A DNA stretch of 15,038 nucleotides, taken from positions 1 through 15,038 of the forward strand of contig JAAZZI010000010.1 in assembly GCA_014239225.1 (NCBI GenBank), written 5' to 3'. Each line of letters opens with the position of its first letter. The first letter of the stretch is position 1. Of the stretch, positions 7,138-14,744 are shown piece after piece. The translations under genes were made by a program, and so were the position numbers. The DNA comes from Gammaproteobacteria bacterium. GTDB taxonomy: Bacteria > Pseudomonadota > Gammaproteobacteria > Eutrophobiales > Eutrophobiaceae. The notes beneath the pieces were generated by a model. The model searched no databases. It saw only the letters and a list, made by a program, of their open reading frames with translations, and was not told the DNA's origin.

Positions 7138-8481
7138 ATGGCAAGATCTAATTCAGCAATTCCCGGAGGACTTGCCGGTCTTGGGCAATTAAAAGAACTA
7201 CGACAACGACTTTTCTTTGTTTTGGTTGCTTTATTTGTTTATAGGGTTGCAACGCATATCCCAGTTCCAGGGATTAATCCTGTTGCATTGGCTGAATTAT
7301 TTAATCAGCAGCGAGGAACGATATTGGATATGTTTAATATGTTTTCGGGTGGAGCGCTGAGTCGTTTTTCAGTGGTAGCGCTTGGTATTATGCCTTACAT
7401 ATCCGCATCAATTATTATGCAATTATTGTCAGTTGTTGATCCAAAATTAAAGCAGCTTAAAAAAGAAGGCGAAACGGGGCGTAGAAAAATTACGCAATAT
7501 ACTCGGTACGGCACAGTAATATTAGCGACGTTTCAAGCTTTTGGTGTTGCAATTGCATTGGAGGGGCAACAGGCAATAGGGCAGGCAGTTGTTATGGATC
7601 CAGGTATTGGATTTAGAGTAGTTGCAATTACCACGTTGGTAACAGGTACGATGTTTTTAATGTGGTTGGGCGAGCAAATAACAGAGCGGGGGGTTGGAAA
7701 TGGTATTTCAATGATAATCTTTGCTGGTATTGTGGCAGGTTTGCCCTCTGCTATTGGCGGAACATTGGAGCTATCGAGAACAGGTGAAATGCATTTGTTA
7801 GCAGTGTTTGGATTATTTGCATTAGCAATTGCAGTGACCGGGTTTGTTGTTTTTGTAGAGCGAGGACAAAGAAGAATAACTGTTAACTATGCAAAACGGC
7901 AAGTTGGTAGAAAAATGTATGGTGGGCAGGCAAGTCATTTACCATTAAAGTTAAATATGGCTGGAGTAATCCCGCCGATATTTGCCTCAAGTTTGATATT
8001 ATTTCCCGCTACAATTGCCGGTTGGTTTAGTCAAAGTGAGGGCATGGGTTGGTTGCAGGATTTTGCAACTACATTATCACCAGGCCAACCAATTTATGTT
8101 TTGTGTTATGCAGCAGGAATTATTTTCTTCTGTTTCTTTTATACGGCCATGGTATTTGATCCGAGTGAGACTGCAGACAATTTAAAAAAATCAGGAGCTT
8201 TTATTCCTGGCATGCGACCTGGGGAGCAAACAGCAAATTATCTTGATAAAGTGTTAACAAAATTAACTCTCGCAGGCGCTGTTTATATAACTTCTGTTTG
8301 TTTATTACCTGAATTTCTAATAGTTAAATTCAATGTGCCATTTTATTTTGGCGGGACATCGCTATTAATTATTGTCGTGGTCGTAATGGATTTTATGTCA
8401 CAAATACAAGCGCATTTGATGTCTCATCAATATGAAGGACTTATGAAAAAGGCTAATCTAAAGGGGCATGGCAGACGTTAA
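7138..8481 (+). CDS. secY: Preprotein translocase channel subunit SecY
   Basis: SecY forms the protein-conducting channel of the SecYEG complex in the inner membrane. The 447 residues match the family (443 in E. coli). Ten hydrophobic segments are visible near residues 24-42, 77-100, 122-142, 160-178, 188-206, 220-240, 275-295, 318-338, 375-396 and 403-423. The plug region follows TM1 with DMFNMFSGGALSRFS (64-78). The cytosolic loop ERGQRRITVNYAKR (241-254) and the loop GAFIPGMRPGEQT (353-365), whose conserved arginine is needed for SecA-driven translocation in E. coli, are both intact. It starts immediately after the rplO stop with no intervening base. The identification is secure. Confidence 0.98.
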   Translation: MARSNSAIPGGLAGLGQLKELRQRLFFVLVALFVYRVATHIPVPGINPVALAELFNQQRGTILDMFNMFSGGALSRFSVVALGIMPYISASIIMQLLSVVDPKLKQLKKEGETGRRKITQYTRYGTVILATFQAFGVAIALEGQQAIGQAVVMDPGIGFRVVAITTLVTGTMFLMWLGEQITERGVGNGISMIIFAGIVAGLPSAIGGTLELSRTGEMHLLAVFGLFALAIAVTGFVVFVERGQRRITVNYAKRQVGRKMYGGQASHLPLKLNMAGVIPPIFASSLILFPATIAGWFSQSEGMGWLQDFATTLSPGQPIYVLCYAAGIIFFCFFYTAMVFDPSETADNLKKSGAFIPGMRPGEQTANYLDKVLTKLTLAGAVYITSVCLLPEFLIVKFNVPFYFGGTSLLIIVVVVMDFMSQIQAHLMSHQYEGLMKKANLKGHGRR

Positions 8482-8506
8482 TTTAACGATCTGTATGGAG
8501 AAATAT

Positions 8507-8620
8507 ATGAAAGTTAGAGCATCAGTGAAAAGGATTTGTCGTAACTGCAAGATAATTCGACGCAACCGGGTTGTACGTGTAATTTGCTCCGATCCTCGTC
8601 ATAAACAACGTCAAGGCTAA
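8507..8620 (+). CDS. rpmJ: 50S ribosomal protein L36, zinc-binding form
   Basis: This 37-codon gene encodes L36, the smallest ribosomal protein, bound to 23S rRNA near the GTPase centre. The protein starts MKVRASVKRICRNCK and ends DPRHKQRQG. Cys11, Cys14, Cys27 and His32 form the C-x2-C-x12-C-x4-H zinc site, so it is the C+ form. A GGAG ribosome binding site ends 6 bases before the ATG. It lies 25 bases after secY and 30 bases before rpsM, the classical position at the end of the spc operon. Confidence 0.96.
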   Translation: MKVRASVKRICRNCKIIRRNRVVRVICSDPRHKQRQG

Positions 8621-8650
8621 ATTAAAAAAACCAATGGAGATTGTAAAGTA

Positions 8651-9007
8651 ATGGCACGTATTGCAGGAGTTAACATTCCAGATAATAAGCATCTAAATAT
8701 TGCTTTGACATATATATATGGTATTGGGCTTACTCGAGCTCAGAGTATTTGTAACGCGCTAGGCTTGAAGTATTCAATCAAAGTAAATCAGTTGTCAGAA
8801 TCTGATTTAGATAACATACGTACCGAGGTGGGTAAATTTAATCTTGAAGGTGATTTGCGTAGAGAAGTGTCGATGAATATTAAACGTTTAATGGATCTTG
8901 GCACAAATCGCGGAATTCGCCATCGTCGAGGATTACCAGTTCGAGGGCAACGTACTAGTACAAACGCACGTACTCGTAAAGGCCCAAAAAGAATGATCAA
9001 AAAATAA
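8651..9007 (+). CDS. rpsM: 30S ribosomal protein S13
   Basis: S13 is a head protein making inter-subunit bridges and contacting the P-site tRNA through its C-terminal tail. The 118 residues start MARIAGVNIPDNKH, contain the helix-hairpin-helix-like IYGIGLTRAQSIC near residues 22-34, and the signature GIRHRRGLPVRGQRT with the basic tail ending KGPKRMIKK. A TGGAG motif precedes the ATG by about 12 bases. This is the first gene of the alpha operon in E. coli. Here the 30-base gap before it shows no obvious promoter and is too short for the S4-responsive pseudoknot leader. Confidence 0.98.
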   Translation: MARIAGVNIPDNKHLNIALTYIYGIGLTRAQSICNALGLKYSIKVNQLSESDLDNIRTEVGKFNLEGDLRREVSMNIKRLMDLGTNRGIRHRRGLPVRGQRTSTNARTRKGPKRMIKK

Positions 9008-9025
9008 ATAGGTTTTAATATAATT

Positions 9026-9415
9026 ATGGCAAAAACAGCAACAAAGAGTCGTAAACGTATAAAGAGAAATGTTCTTGATGGCATTGCTCATATACATGCT
9101 TCATTTAATAATACTATTATCACAATTACTGATCGTGAAGGTAATACGCTTTCATGGGCTACTTCAGGTGGAAGCGGATTCCGCGGTTCACGTAAAAGCA
9201 CACCATTCGCTGCTCAAATTGCCTCCCAAAAAGCAGGGGAAGCTGCAAAAGAATTTGGTCTGGAGAACTTAGAAGTTTTTATAAAAGGCCCTGGGCCCGG
9301 TCGTGAATCAGCAGTTCGGGCACTTAACACAGTCGGATTTAAAATCACCAACATTACTGATGTAACTCCGATTCCGCATAATGGATGTCGTCCGCCTAAA
9401 AGGCGTCGAGTTTAA
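9026..9415 (+). CDS. rpsK: 30S ribosomal protein S11
   Basis: S11 forms part of the 30S platform near the E site and the Shine-Dalgarno helix. The 129 residues equal the E. coli length. The sequence shows the family pattern GIAHIHASFNNTIITITD (from about residue 19), SGGSGFRGSRKSTPFAAQ, and GPGPGRESAVRAL in the C-terminal half. It ends PHNGCRPPKRRRV, the conserved terminus, which includes the asparagine-glycine pair that becomes isoaspartate in E. coli S11. The leader has no clear Shine-Dalgarno site. Confidence 0.98.
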   Translation: MAKTATKSRKRIKRNVLDGIAHIHASFNNTIITITDREGNTLSWATSGGSGFRGSRKSTPFAAQIASQKAGEAAKEFGLENLEVFIKGPGPGRESAVRALNTVGFKITNITDVTPIPHNGCRPPKRRRV

Positions 9416-9430
9416 TTCAGGAGTTTAATT

Positions 9431-10051
9431 ATGGCACGTTATCTGGGACCAAAATGTAAACTTAGTCGGCGTGAAGGAACAGATTTATTTTTAAAAAGTC
9501 GTTCTAGACCAATCGAATCTAAATGTCAGATTGATAAGACGCCTGGAATGGGGAGTACACGTCCAGGGAGGATGTCGGACTATGCTTTACAATTAAGAGA
9601 AAAACAAAAATTACGTCGTATTTATGGTGTTCTAGAAAAACAATTTCGCAGATATTATAAAGAAGCGGCCCGCCAGAAAGGATCAACTGGCGAGAATTTA
9701 CTTCAGATTTTAGAATGTCGATTGGATAATGTTGTATATCGCATGGGCTTTGGCTGCACTCGTAATGAAGCACGTCAATTAATAAGTCATAAAACGATTT
9801 TAGTTAATGATAAAAGCGTGAATATAGCTTCTTTTCAAGTAAGACCGAGCGACAAGGTTACTGTTAGAGAAAAAAGTAAGAAGCAATTAAGAATTCAGGA
9901 TGCCTTAAATGTTGCAGAACAATATGGATTCCCCGATTGGGTTGAAGTTACCGCCAAGAGTATGGAAGGCGTTTTTAAATCTATTCCAGAGAGAAGTGAA
10001 CTTCCTTCTGAAATTAATGAACAGTTAGTTGTTGAACTGTATTCTAAGTAA
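9431..10051 (+). CDS. rpsD: 30S ribosomal protein S4
   Basis: S4 initiates assembly of the 30S body and forms part of the mRNA entry channel; in E. coli it also represses the alpha operon. The 206 residues equal E. coli S4. The N-terminus MARYLGPKCKLSRREG lacks the cysteine cluster of zinc-binding S4 forms. The S4 RNA-binding domain spans about residues 95-160, with CRLDNVVYRMGFGCTRNEAR at its start. A CAGGAG ribosome binding site lies 8-13 bases before the ATG. Autoregulation by S4 cannot be supported here because the usual leader before rpsM is missing. Confidence 0.98.
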   Translation: MARYLGPKCKLSRREGTDLFLKSRSRPIESKCQIDKTPGMGSTRPGRMSDYALQLREKQKLRRIYGVLEKQFRRYYKEAARQKGSTGENLLQILECRLDNVVYRMGFGCTRNEARQLISHKTILVNDKSVNIASFQVRPSDKVTVREKSKKQLRIQDALNVAEQYGFPDWVEVTAKSMEGVFKSIPERSELPSEINEQLVVELYSK

Positions 10052-10075
10052 TTAACGTGTGGAGGATCATCACGC

Positions 10076-11089
10076 ATGTCAACGATAATTAAAGAATTGT
10101 TAAAACCGCGTAAATGCCAAGTAGAGGAAATAAATAGTACTTCTGCAAAAATTATTATTGAACCATTAGAAAGAGGTTTTGGGCACACACTTGGTAATGC
10201 ATTACGTCGAGTTTTATTATCATCAATGCCAGGTTGTGCTGTCACTGAGCTTGAGATTATTGAGCCTGAAGTATTGCACGAGTACACAACAATGGAAGGT
10301 GTTCAAGAAGATGTTATTGATATTATTCTCAATCTTAAGGGTCTTGCCATTATTATGCATTCAAAGGATGAGGCAACACTAACTCTAAAGAAAAGCGGTC
10401 CAGGAGAAGTATGCGCAAGAGATATTACTGTTGATCATGATGTAGAAATTGCAAATCCCGATCACCCAATTGCTAATTTAACAAAAGCAGGACAATTAAG
10501 TATGGTTATGAAGGTCGTTCGTGGTCGTGGTTACAAGCCTGTTATTGTTGGCGGGAAAAACGATGCTGAACAAACTATTGGAAAAATAAAATTAGACGCT
10601 TCGTTTAGTCCAGTTAGTCGTGTTTCATATGATGTTGGTAATGCGCGAGTTGAGCAACGCACTGACTTAGATAAATTAATTCTAGAATTAGAAACAGACG
10701 GGACAATTGATCCAAATGATGCTATTCGTGAGGCAGCAACAATATTACGTTCCCAGTTAGTTATTTTTGTTGATCTTGAAGCGGAAGAAGCTATTGAAGC
10801 AAGCAAAAACAGTGAGCCCGAAGTAGATCCAATTTTATTACGACCAGTTGATGATCTCGAGTTAACTGTACGTTCAGCAAACTGTTTGAAAGCAGAAAGC
10901 ATTTATTATATTGGTGATTTGATTCAGCGTACTGAAGTCGAACTTCTAAAAACCCCTAATTTAGGTAAAAAATCATTAACTGAAATAAAAGATATACTAG
11001 CTTCACGTGGCTTATCTTTAGGAATGCATTTAGATAATTGGCCGCCAACTGGATTTAATAATCAAGAAAGTGTATCCCATATAATTTGA
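10076..11089 (+). CDS. rpoA: DNA-directed RNA polymerase alpha subunit
   Basis: RpoA dimerises to seed RNA polymerase assembly and, through its C-terminal domain, binds UP elements and activators. The 337 residues are a few more than in E. coli (329). The N-terminal domain carries LERGFGHTLGNALRRVLLSS (about 35-54) and VEQRTDLDKL. After an acidic linker, the C-terminal domain starts near residue 251 (DPILLRPVDDLEL). It keeps VRSANCLKAE with Arg266 and Asn269, equivalent to E. coli R265 and N268, and the NLGKKSLTE loop, so DNA contact residues are preserved. The extra residues are in the linker and the C-terminal tail. A strong GGAGGA site lies 9-15 bases upstream of the ATG. Confidence 0.98.
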   Translation: MSTIIKELLKPRKCQVEEINSTSAKIIIEPLERGFGHTLGNALRRVLLSSMPGCAVTELEIIEPEVLHEYTTMEGVQEDVIDIILNLKGLAIIMHSKDEATLTLKKSGPGEVCARDITVDHDVEIANPDHPIANLTKAGQLSMVMKVVRGRGYKPVIVGGKNDAEQTIGKIKLDASFSPVSRVSYDVGNARVEQRTDLDKLILELETDGTIDPNDAIREAATILRSQLVIFVDLEAEEAIEASKNSEPEVDPILLRPVDDLELTVRSANCLKAESIYYIGDLIQRTEVELLKTPNLGKKSLTEIKDILASRGLSLGMHLDNWPPTGFNNQESVSHII

Positions 11090-11102
11090 AGAGAGAAAAG
11101 TA

Positions 11103-11489
11103 ATGCGTCATCGTGAAAGTGGTAGAAAATTAAATCGTAACAGTTCTCATCGTAAAGCTATGTTTAGGAATATGGCTGTATCTCTAATAGAACATGAAAT
11201 GATTAAAACTACCTTACCAAAAGCAAAAGAATTACGCCGGATTGCTGAACCATTAATTACAATGGCAAAAATTGACAATGTCGCAAAAAGACGTCTCGCA
11301 TTTTCTCGTCTTCGCGACAGAAATATTGTTACAAAATTATTTAATGAGTTAGGTCCACGTTATAAAGAACGTCCCGGAGGTTATTTGCGTATATTAAAAT
11401 GTGGTTTTAGAGCTGGCGATAAAGCAGCAATGGCAATTGTTGAATTGGTAGATAGGTCACAAATACTAGATAATGAGACAACTAAATAA
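11103..11489 (+). CDS. rplQ: 50S ribosomal protein L17
   Basis: L17 is a large-subunit protein near the tunnel exit. The 128 residues match the family (127 in E. coli), starting MRHRESGRKLNRNSSHRKAM, with the conserved RNMAVSLIEHEMIKTT and the later GPRYKERPGGYLRILK. A GAGAGAAAAG purine stretch precedes the ATG. It is the last gene of the ribosomal cluster and faces gatB tail to tail, with only 19 bases between the two stop codons. Confidence 0.97.
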   Translation: MRHRESGRKLNRNSSHRKAMFRNMAVSLIEHEMIKTTLPKAKELRRIAEPLITMAKIDNVAKRRLAFSRLRDRNIVTKLFNELGPRYKERPGGYLRILKCGFRAGDKAAMAIVELVDRSQILDNETTK

Positions 11490-11526
11490 TAGTAATAAAA
11501 TTTAGCAGTTAGCTATTTAGTCTCTC
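11482..11526. terminator. Possible bidirectional terminator between rplQ and gatB
   Basis: An imperfect inverted repeat covers both convergent gene ends: ACTAAATA at 11481-11488 pairs with TATTTAGT at 11514-11521, and GAGA at 11475-11478 can pair with TCTC at 11523-11526. The loop is about 25 bases, the stem is AT-rich, and neither side has a clear T-run, so it is a weak candidate. Its position over two tail-to-tail genes is what suggests the role. Confidence 0.25.
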
Positions 11527-12969
11527 TTTAAGCAATTCACTTACCTGTATTGGATTAGCTTTTCCTTTTGATTTTTTCATAATTTGACCGATAAAAAAAC
11601 TAATAAATTTTTGTTTTTTATCAGCAGGACAATTCTTATATTGTTTAACTTGTAGTGTATTTTCTGCGATAATTCCATCAATAAGGTTTTCAATTTCATT
11701 CAAATCAGTAACTTGTTTAAGATCTTTACTTTCTATTATTGAAATAGCCACACCCTCCTTGTTCCACATTGCTTCAAAGACTATTTTTGCTATTTTCCCT
11801 GAAATTGTTTTATCTTTGATGAGATTGATCATGTCCCCTAGCATTTTTGCTGTTACTGGGCTATTTTTTATATTCATATTTTCTTTATTTAAAGAAGCTA
11901 ATAAATCTCCCATAATCCAGTTTGCACACATTTTTGCATTACCATTTGCGACCTTTATTGTTGTTTCAAAATAATTAGCAATATCTGGATTGGCTGTTAA
12001 ATTATCACTATCATATTCTGATAATCCTAGTTCATTTTGATAGCGCATGCGTTTGGCATCAGGTAATTCAGGTATTAATTCTCTAACTATTTTTTTTGTT
12101 TCTTCTGTAATTAAAACCGGAAGTAAATCTGGGTCAGGAAAGTATCTGTAATCATTAGCTTCTTCTTTACTCCGCATTGAACGCGTTTCATTTTTTTTAG
12201 CGTCATAAAGACGTGTTTCCTGTGTAACTATTTCTCCAGATTCGATCAAATTAATTTGACGTTCGACTTCATGATTAATTGCTGCTTCGATAAATTTAAA
12301 AGAGTTAAGATTCTTTATCTCAGCACGAGTACCCAATTCTTTCTGTTGTGTCGGTTTCACGGAAACATTTGCATCACAACGAAACGAGCCCTCCTGCATA
12401 TTTCCATCACAGATTTCTAAATAACGAACAAGAGAATGAATCTTTTTTAAATAGCTAATTGCTTCTTTGGCATCATTCATATCAGGTTCTGAAACAATTT
12501 CTAACAAAGGATTTCCAGCTCGATTAAAATCGATTCCCGTACAACCATTGAATTGATCATGGTTTGATTTACCTGCATCCTCCTCCAAATGAGCCCTTGT
12601 AATCTTAATTAATTTTTTTTTCTTATTTTCGATTACTATCTCAATAAACCCATTACTAACGATTGGTAATTCAAACTGACTAATCTGATAACCTTTTGGG
12701 AGATCAGGATAAAAATAATTCTTTCTTGCAAATACAGATCTTTCTGGAATTTCAGCACCAATAGCCAAGCCAAACTTAATTGCCATTAATATTGCTTGCT
12801 CATTAATAACTGGTAGAACACCAGGCAATCCTAAATCCACTGCACAAGCCTGTGTATTAGGTTTAGCCCCATAGATTGTTGATGCTCCAGAAAAAATTTT
12901 ACTTTTTGTCGCTAGCTGGGCATGTATTTCAAGCCCTATTACAGTTTCCCATTCCATCGATTTATTCAT
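11509..12969 (-). CDS. gatB: Aspartyl/glutamyl-tRNA(Asn/Gln) amidotransferase subunit B
   Basis: GatB is the tRNA-binding and kinase subunit of GatCAB. It activates Glu-tRNA(Gln) or Asp-tRNA(Asn) so that ammonia released by GatA can amidate it. The 486 residues are full length. The catalytic cradle contains VIGLEIHAQLATKSKIFSG (from residue 10), NYFYPDLPKGYQISQ, HLEEDAGKS (127-135) and GNPLLEIVSEPDM. The middle contains FRCDANVSVKP and NDYRYFPDPDLLP. The C-terminal YqeY-like tRNA-binding region (SGKIAKIVFEAMW onward, ending GKANPIQVSELLKERL) is also complete. Two starts are possible: ATG 12969, overlapping the gatA end by 8 bases, or ATG 12957 (MEWETVIG), which matches homologues better and follows the gatA stop by 4 bases. 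No damage is visible, although the partner gatA is truncated. Confidence 0.96.
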   Translation of the reverse strand: MNKSMEWETVIGLEIHAQLATKSKIFSGASTIYGAKPNTQACAVDLGLPGVLPVINEQAILMAIKFGLAIGAEIPERSVFARKNYFYPDLPKGYQISQFELPIVSNGFIEIVIENKKKKLIKITRAHLEEDAGKSNHDQFNGCTGIDFNRAGNPLLEIVSEPDMNDAKEAISYLKKIHSLVRYLEICDGNMQEGSFRCDANVSVKPTQQKELGTRAEIKNLNSFKFIEAAINHEVERQINLIESGEIVTQETRLYDAKKNETRSMRSKEEANDYRYFPDPDLLPVLITEETKKIVRELIPELPDAKRMRYQNELGLSEYDSDNLTANPDIANYFETTIKVANGNAKMCANWIMGDLLASLNKENMNIKNSPVTAKMLGDMINLIKDKTISGKIAKIVFEAMWNKEGVAISIIESKDLKQVTDLNEIENLIDGIIAENTLQVKQYKNCPADKKQKFISFFIGQIMKKSKGKANPIQVSELLKERLNS

Positions 12970-13672
12970 ATGCTTGAGGTATTTTTTGATGCCAATCTGT
13001 TACTTTTTGATATTGATGCGCAACATTCATTAGAAGGGATTCTTGAAAATAATTACCAATTAATTGCATTCCAACAGGCAATTTATTAATAAAGCCAGAA
13101 GGGACAGAAATAGCGGGTAGTCCAGCAAGGTTTACTGATACAGTATAAAGATCTGAAAGGTACATACTAATTGGATCATTTAATTTTTCATTTAATTTAA
13201 AAGCAACTCCAGTTGTTGTTGGTCCAGCTATAATATCTACGTTCTTAAATACATTTTGAAAGTCATTACTTATTATTTGTCTTATTTTTTGTGCTTTTAT
13301 GTAATAGGCATCATAGTAACCTGCTGAAAGAACATAAGTTCCTGTCATTATTCGTCTTTTTACTTCTTTTCCGAATCCTTCTTGGCGACTGCGACAATAT
13401 AAGTCTGAAAGATCTTTTGGTTCTTTACAACGATGACCAAAACGAACGCCATCGTAACGAGATAGATTAGATGAACATTCGGCTGGAGCGACGACATAAT
13501 ATGCGGGAATTGATAATTCTGTATGTGGTAATTCAACATCAACGCATTTAGCTCCAAGTTTTTCTAATTCTTTGAGGCCATTTTCAATTACCTCAGCAAC
13601 ATTATTATCTAGGTTTTCATCGAAATATTGCTTGGGCAATCCAATTTTTAATCCTTTAATTGAATTATTTAA
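12962..13672 (-). pseudogene. gatA: gatA remnant: C-terminal half of the glutamyl-tRNA(Gln) amidotransferase A subunit
   Basis: GatA is the glutaminase that supplies ammonia to GatB. Only its C-terminal half is encoded here, about 225-237 residues against a family length near 485. Recognisable family segments run from KGLKIGLPKQYF through APAECSSNLSRYDGVRFGHR, GTYVLSAGYYDAYYIKAQKI, YTVSVNLAGLPAISVPSGF, LPVGMQLIGNYF and AHQYQKVTDWH to the normal end. The amidase-signature half with the catalytic Lys, cis-Ser and nucleophilic Ser is missing. Family similarity begins near 13672; beyond it the open frame becomes Lys/Asn-rich low complexity and runs into the 3' end of eamA, stopping at 13769-13771. 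The first usable start is a TTG at 13639 inside a conserved block. The frame has no internal stop or frameshift, so the truncation is recent or the fragment is retained. The gene is named a pseudogene by inference. Confidence 0.85.
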
Positions 13673-13718
13673 TTTTTTAGAAGATTTTTTTTCTATTAAA
13701 ATTAATTGTAAATTTTTT

Positions 13719-14594
13719 TTATTGTTTTGATTTTTTGCGTGAAATAAAAATGCCAGAAATGATAAAAATTAATGCTATTATATTTTGCACAAGGATTTCC
13801 TCTCCAAGGAGAATTGCCCCAAGAAAAAAAGCAACAACTGGAATTAAATAGTTGATATTTGAAAGAAAGGTTGCACCAGCTGCATTAATTATTATGAAAT
13901 AAATATATGCTGCAATACCTGTTGGCAATACCCCTAATAAAATAATAGCAGATCCACTTAACAGAGGAATATCACTAAAATTAAGCATTAATGTTTCAGG
14001 CCAAATCATAAATGACAAAACAGAAGCCAAGATTAAGACACAAGTACTAGAAATAATAGGATCATAAGAAGTTAAACGCGCAGCAATAATTGTATTAATA
14101 GAATATGCACAAGCAGCCCCAAGAACTAAAAATATCCCAAATGTAGCATTGGAGTTATTATTTATAGATGGACCAAGAATAACAAGCACACCAGAAATTC
14201 CAATGACAAATCCAAAAACTTTATAAATATTCAGTTTATCATTTGGAAGAAAGAAATGAGCTAATACTAATGTAACAAGTGGCATAAAGGCCATAAGTAG
14301 GCCAGCCATTCCTGATGTAATGGTAGTTTGACCTATTGAGATAAGCAAATAGGGCAATATATTACCAATTACTGCATAAATAGAAAAATGAAACCAGGAG
14401 CGTAAGGGAAGAAAAAGCTTTCTACTAAATACAATCGAAATTACAAGCATAGTCAGTGCACCAATAGTAAGTCGATAAGTCACAACTTGCTCAGGTGAGA
14501 AAAATAAAAGCGCACGATCAATAAGAAGAAAGGAAGATCCCCACACGATAACAAGCAAACCTAAAAGCTGATAACTTCTTTTATTTATAGACAT
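13719..14594 (-). CDS. EamA-family (DMT superfamily) membrane transporter
   Basis: This 291-residue protein is a likely inner-membrane metabolite exporter or importer of the drug/metabolite transporter superfamily; the substrate cannot be told from sequence. Ten hydrophobic segments are visible (near residues 8-26, 35-55, 67-85, 94-114, 122-140, 150-168, 180-198, 211-232, 243-263 and 268-286), arranged as two EamA repeats of five helices. The WGSSFLLI motif in helix 1 and LGEE before helix 10 are family hallmarks. It ends in a short basic tail, RKKSKQ. The ATG start gives the expected first helix, but no clear Shine-Dalgarno site precedes it. Its stop lies within AT-rich sequence directly against the broken gatA, in a different frame. 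It occupies the place where the gatA 5' half should be. Confidence 0.9.
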   Translation of the reverse strand: MSINKRSYQLLGLLVIVWGSSFLLIDRALLFFSPEQVVTYRLTIGALTMLVISIVFSRKLFLPLRSWFHFSIYAVIGNILPYLLISIGQTTITSGMAGLLMAFMPLVTLVLAHFFLPNDKLNIYKVFGFVIGISGVLVILGPSINNNSNATFGIFLVLGAACAYSINTIIAARLTSYDPIISSTCVLILASVLSFMIWPETLMLNFSDIPLLSGSAIILLGVLPTGIAAYIYFIIINAAGATFLSNINYLIPVVAFFLGAILLGEEILVQNIIALIFIISGIFISRKKSKQ

Positions 14595-14653
14595 ATTAGA
14601 AACATTGGGACCAAGTTAAAAAAAAGACAATATTAGAACTAGTAGGGTGGGAC

Positions 14654-14680
14654 TAAGAAATATATTATCCATATTTCTTA
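14654..14680. repeat. Perfect 10-bp inverted repeat upstream of eamA
   Basis: TAAGAAATAT at 14654-14663 and its exact reverse complement ATATTTCTTA at 14671-14680 flank a 7-base spacer. The centre is about 73 bases upstream of the eamA start. With one G:C pair per arm it would be a weak RNA hairpin, and there is no T-run, so a protein-binding operator or a leader hairpin is more plausible than a terminator. Function is unknown. Confidence 0.55.
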
Positions 14681-14704
14681 ATATAGGGTTTAAGTATGTT
14701 GAAA

Positions 14705-14734
14705 TTGAAAAGAATTAGTATTATTTAACATAAT
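14705..14734 (+). promoter_or_regulatory. Putative sigma70-like promoter facing right
   Basis: TTGAAA at 14705-14710 is followed after 18 bases by CATAAT at 14729-14734, each differing from consensus at one position. It points away from eamA into a stretch with no recognised gene, ending at the terminator near 14926-14963. Such matches arise often by chance in AT-rich DNA, so confidence is low. Confidence 0.3.
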
Positions 14735-14738
14735 ATAA

Positions 14739-14744
14739 ATTATA
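14739..14744 (-). promoter_or_regulatory. Possible -10 element for eamA
   Basis: A perfect TATAAT on the minus strand lies about 145 bases upstream of the eamA start. The sequence 17 bases upstream of it (GTTTTT) is a poor -35 element. If used, the inverted repeat at 14654-14680 would lie in the eamA leader RNA. Chance occurrence is a serious alternative. Confidence 0.2.

Noticed and set aside
8788..9084. Antisense open frame of 98 codons opposite rpsM and rpsK
   Set aside because: It lies wholly opposite conserved ribosomal genes and resembles no family.
9895..10287. Antisense open frame of 130 codons across rpsD and rpoA
   Set aside because: It covers the rpsD-rpoA junction including the rpoA ribosome binding site, and shows no domain pattern.
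10531..10902. Antisense open frame of 123 codons inside rpoA
   Set aside because: Its Ser-rich composition mirrors the rpoA coding strand; the forward gene is certain.
11759..11974. Open frame of 71 codons on the + strand inside gatB
   Set aside because: It is a reverse-strand shadow of conserved gatB codons; the hydrophobic composition comes from the AT-rich complement.
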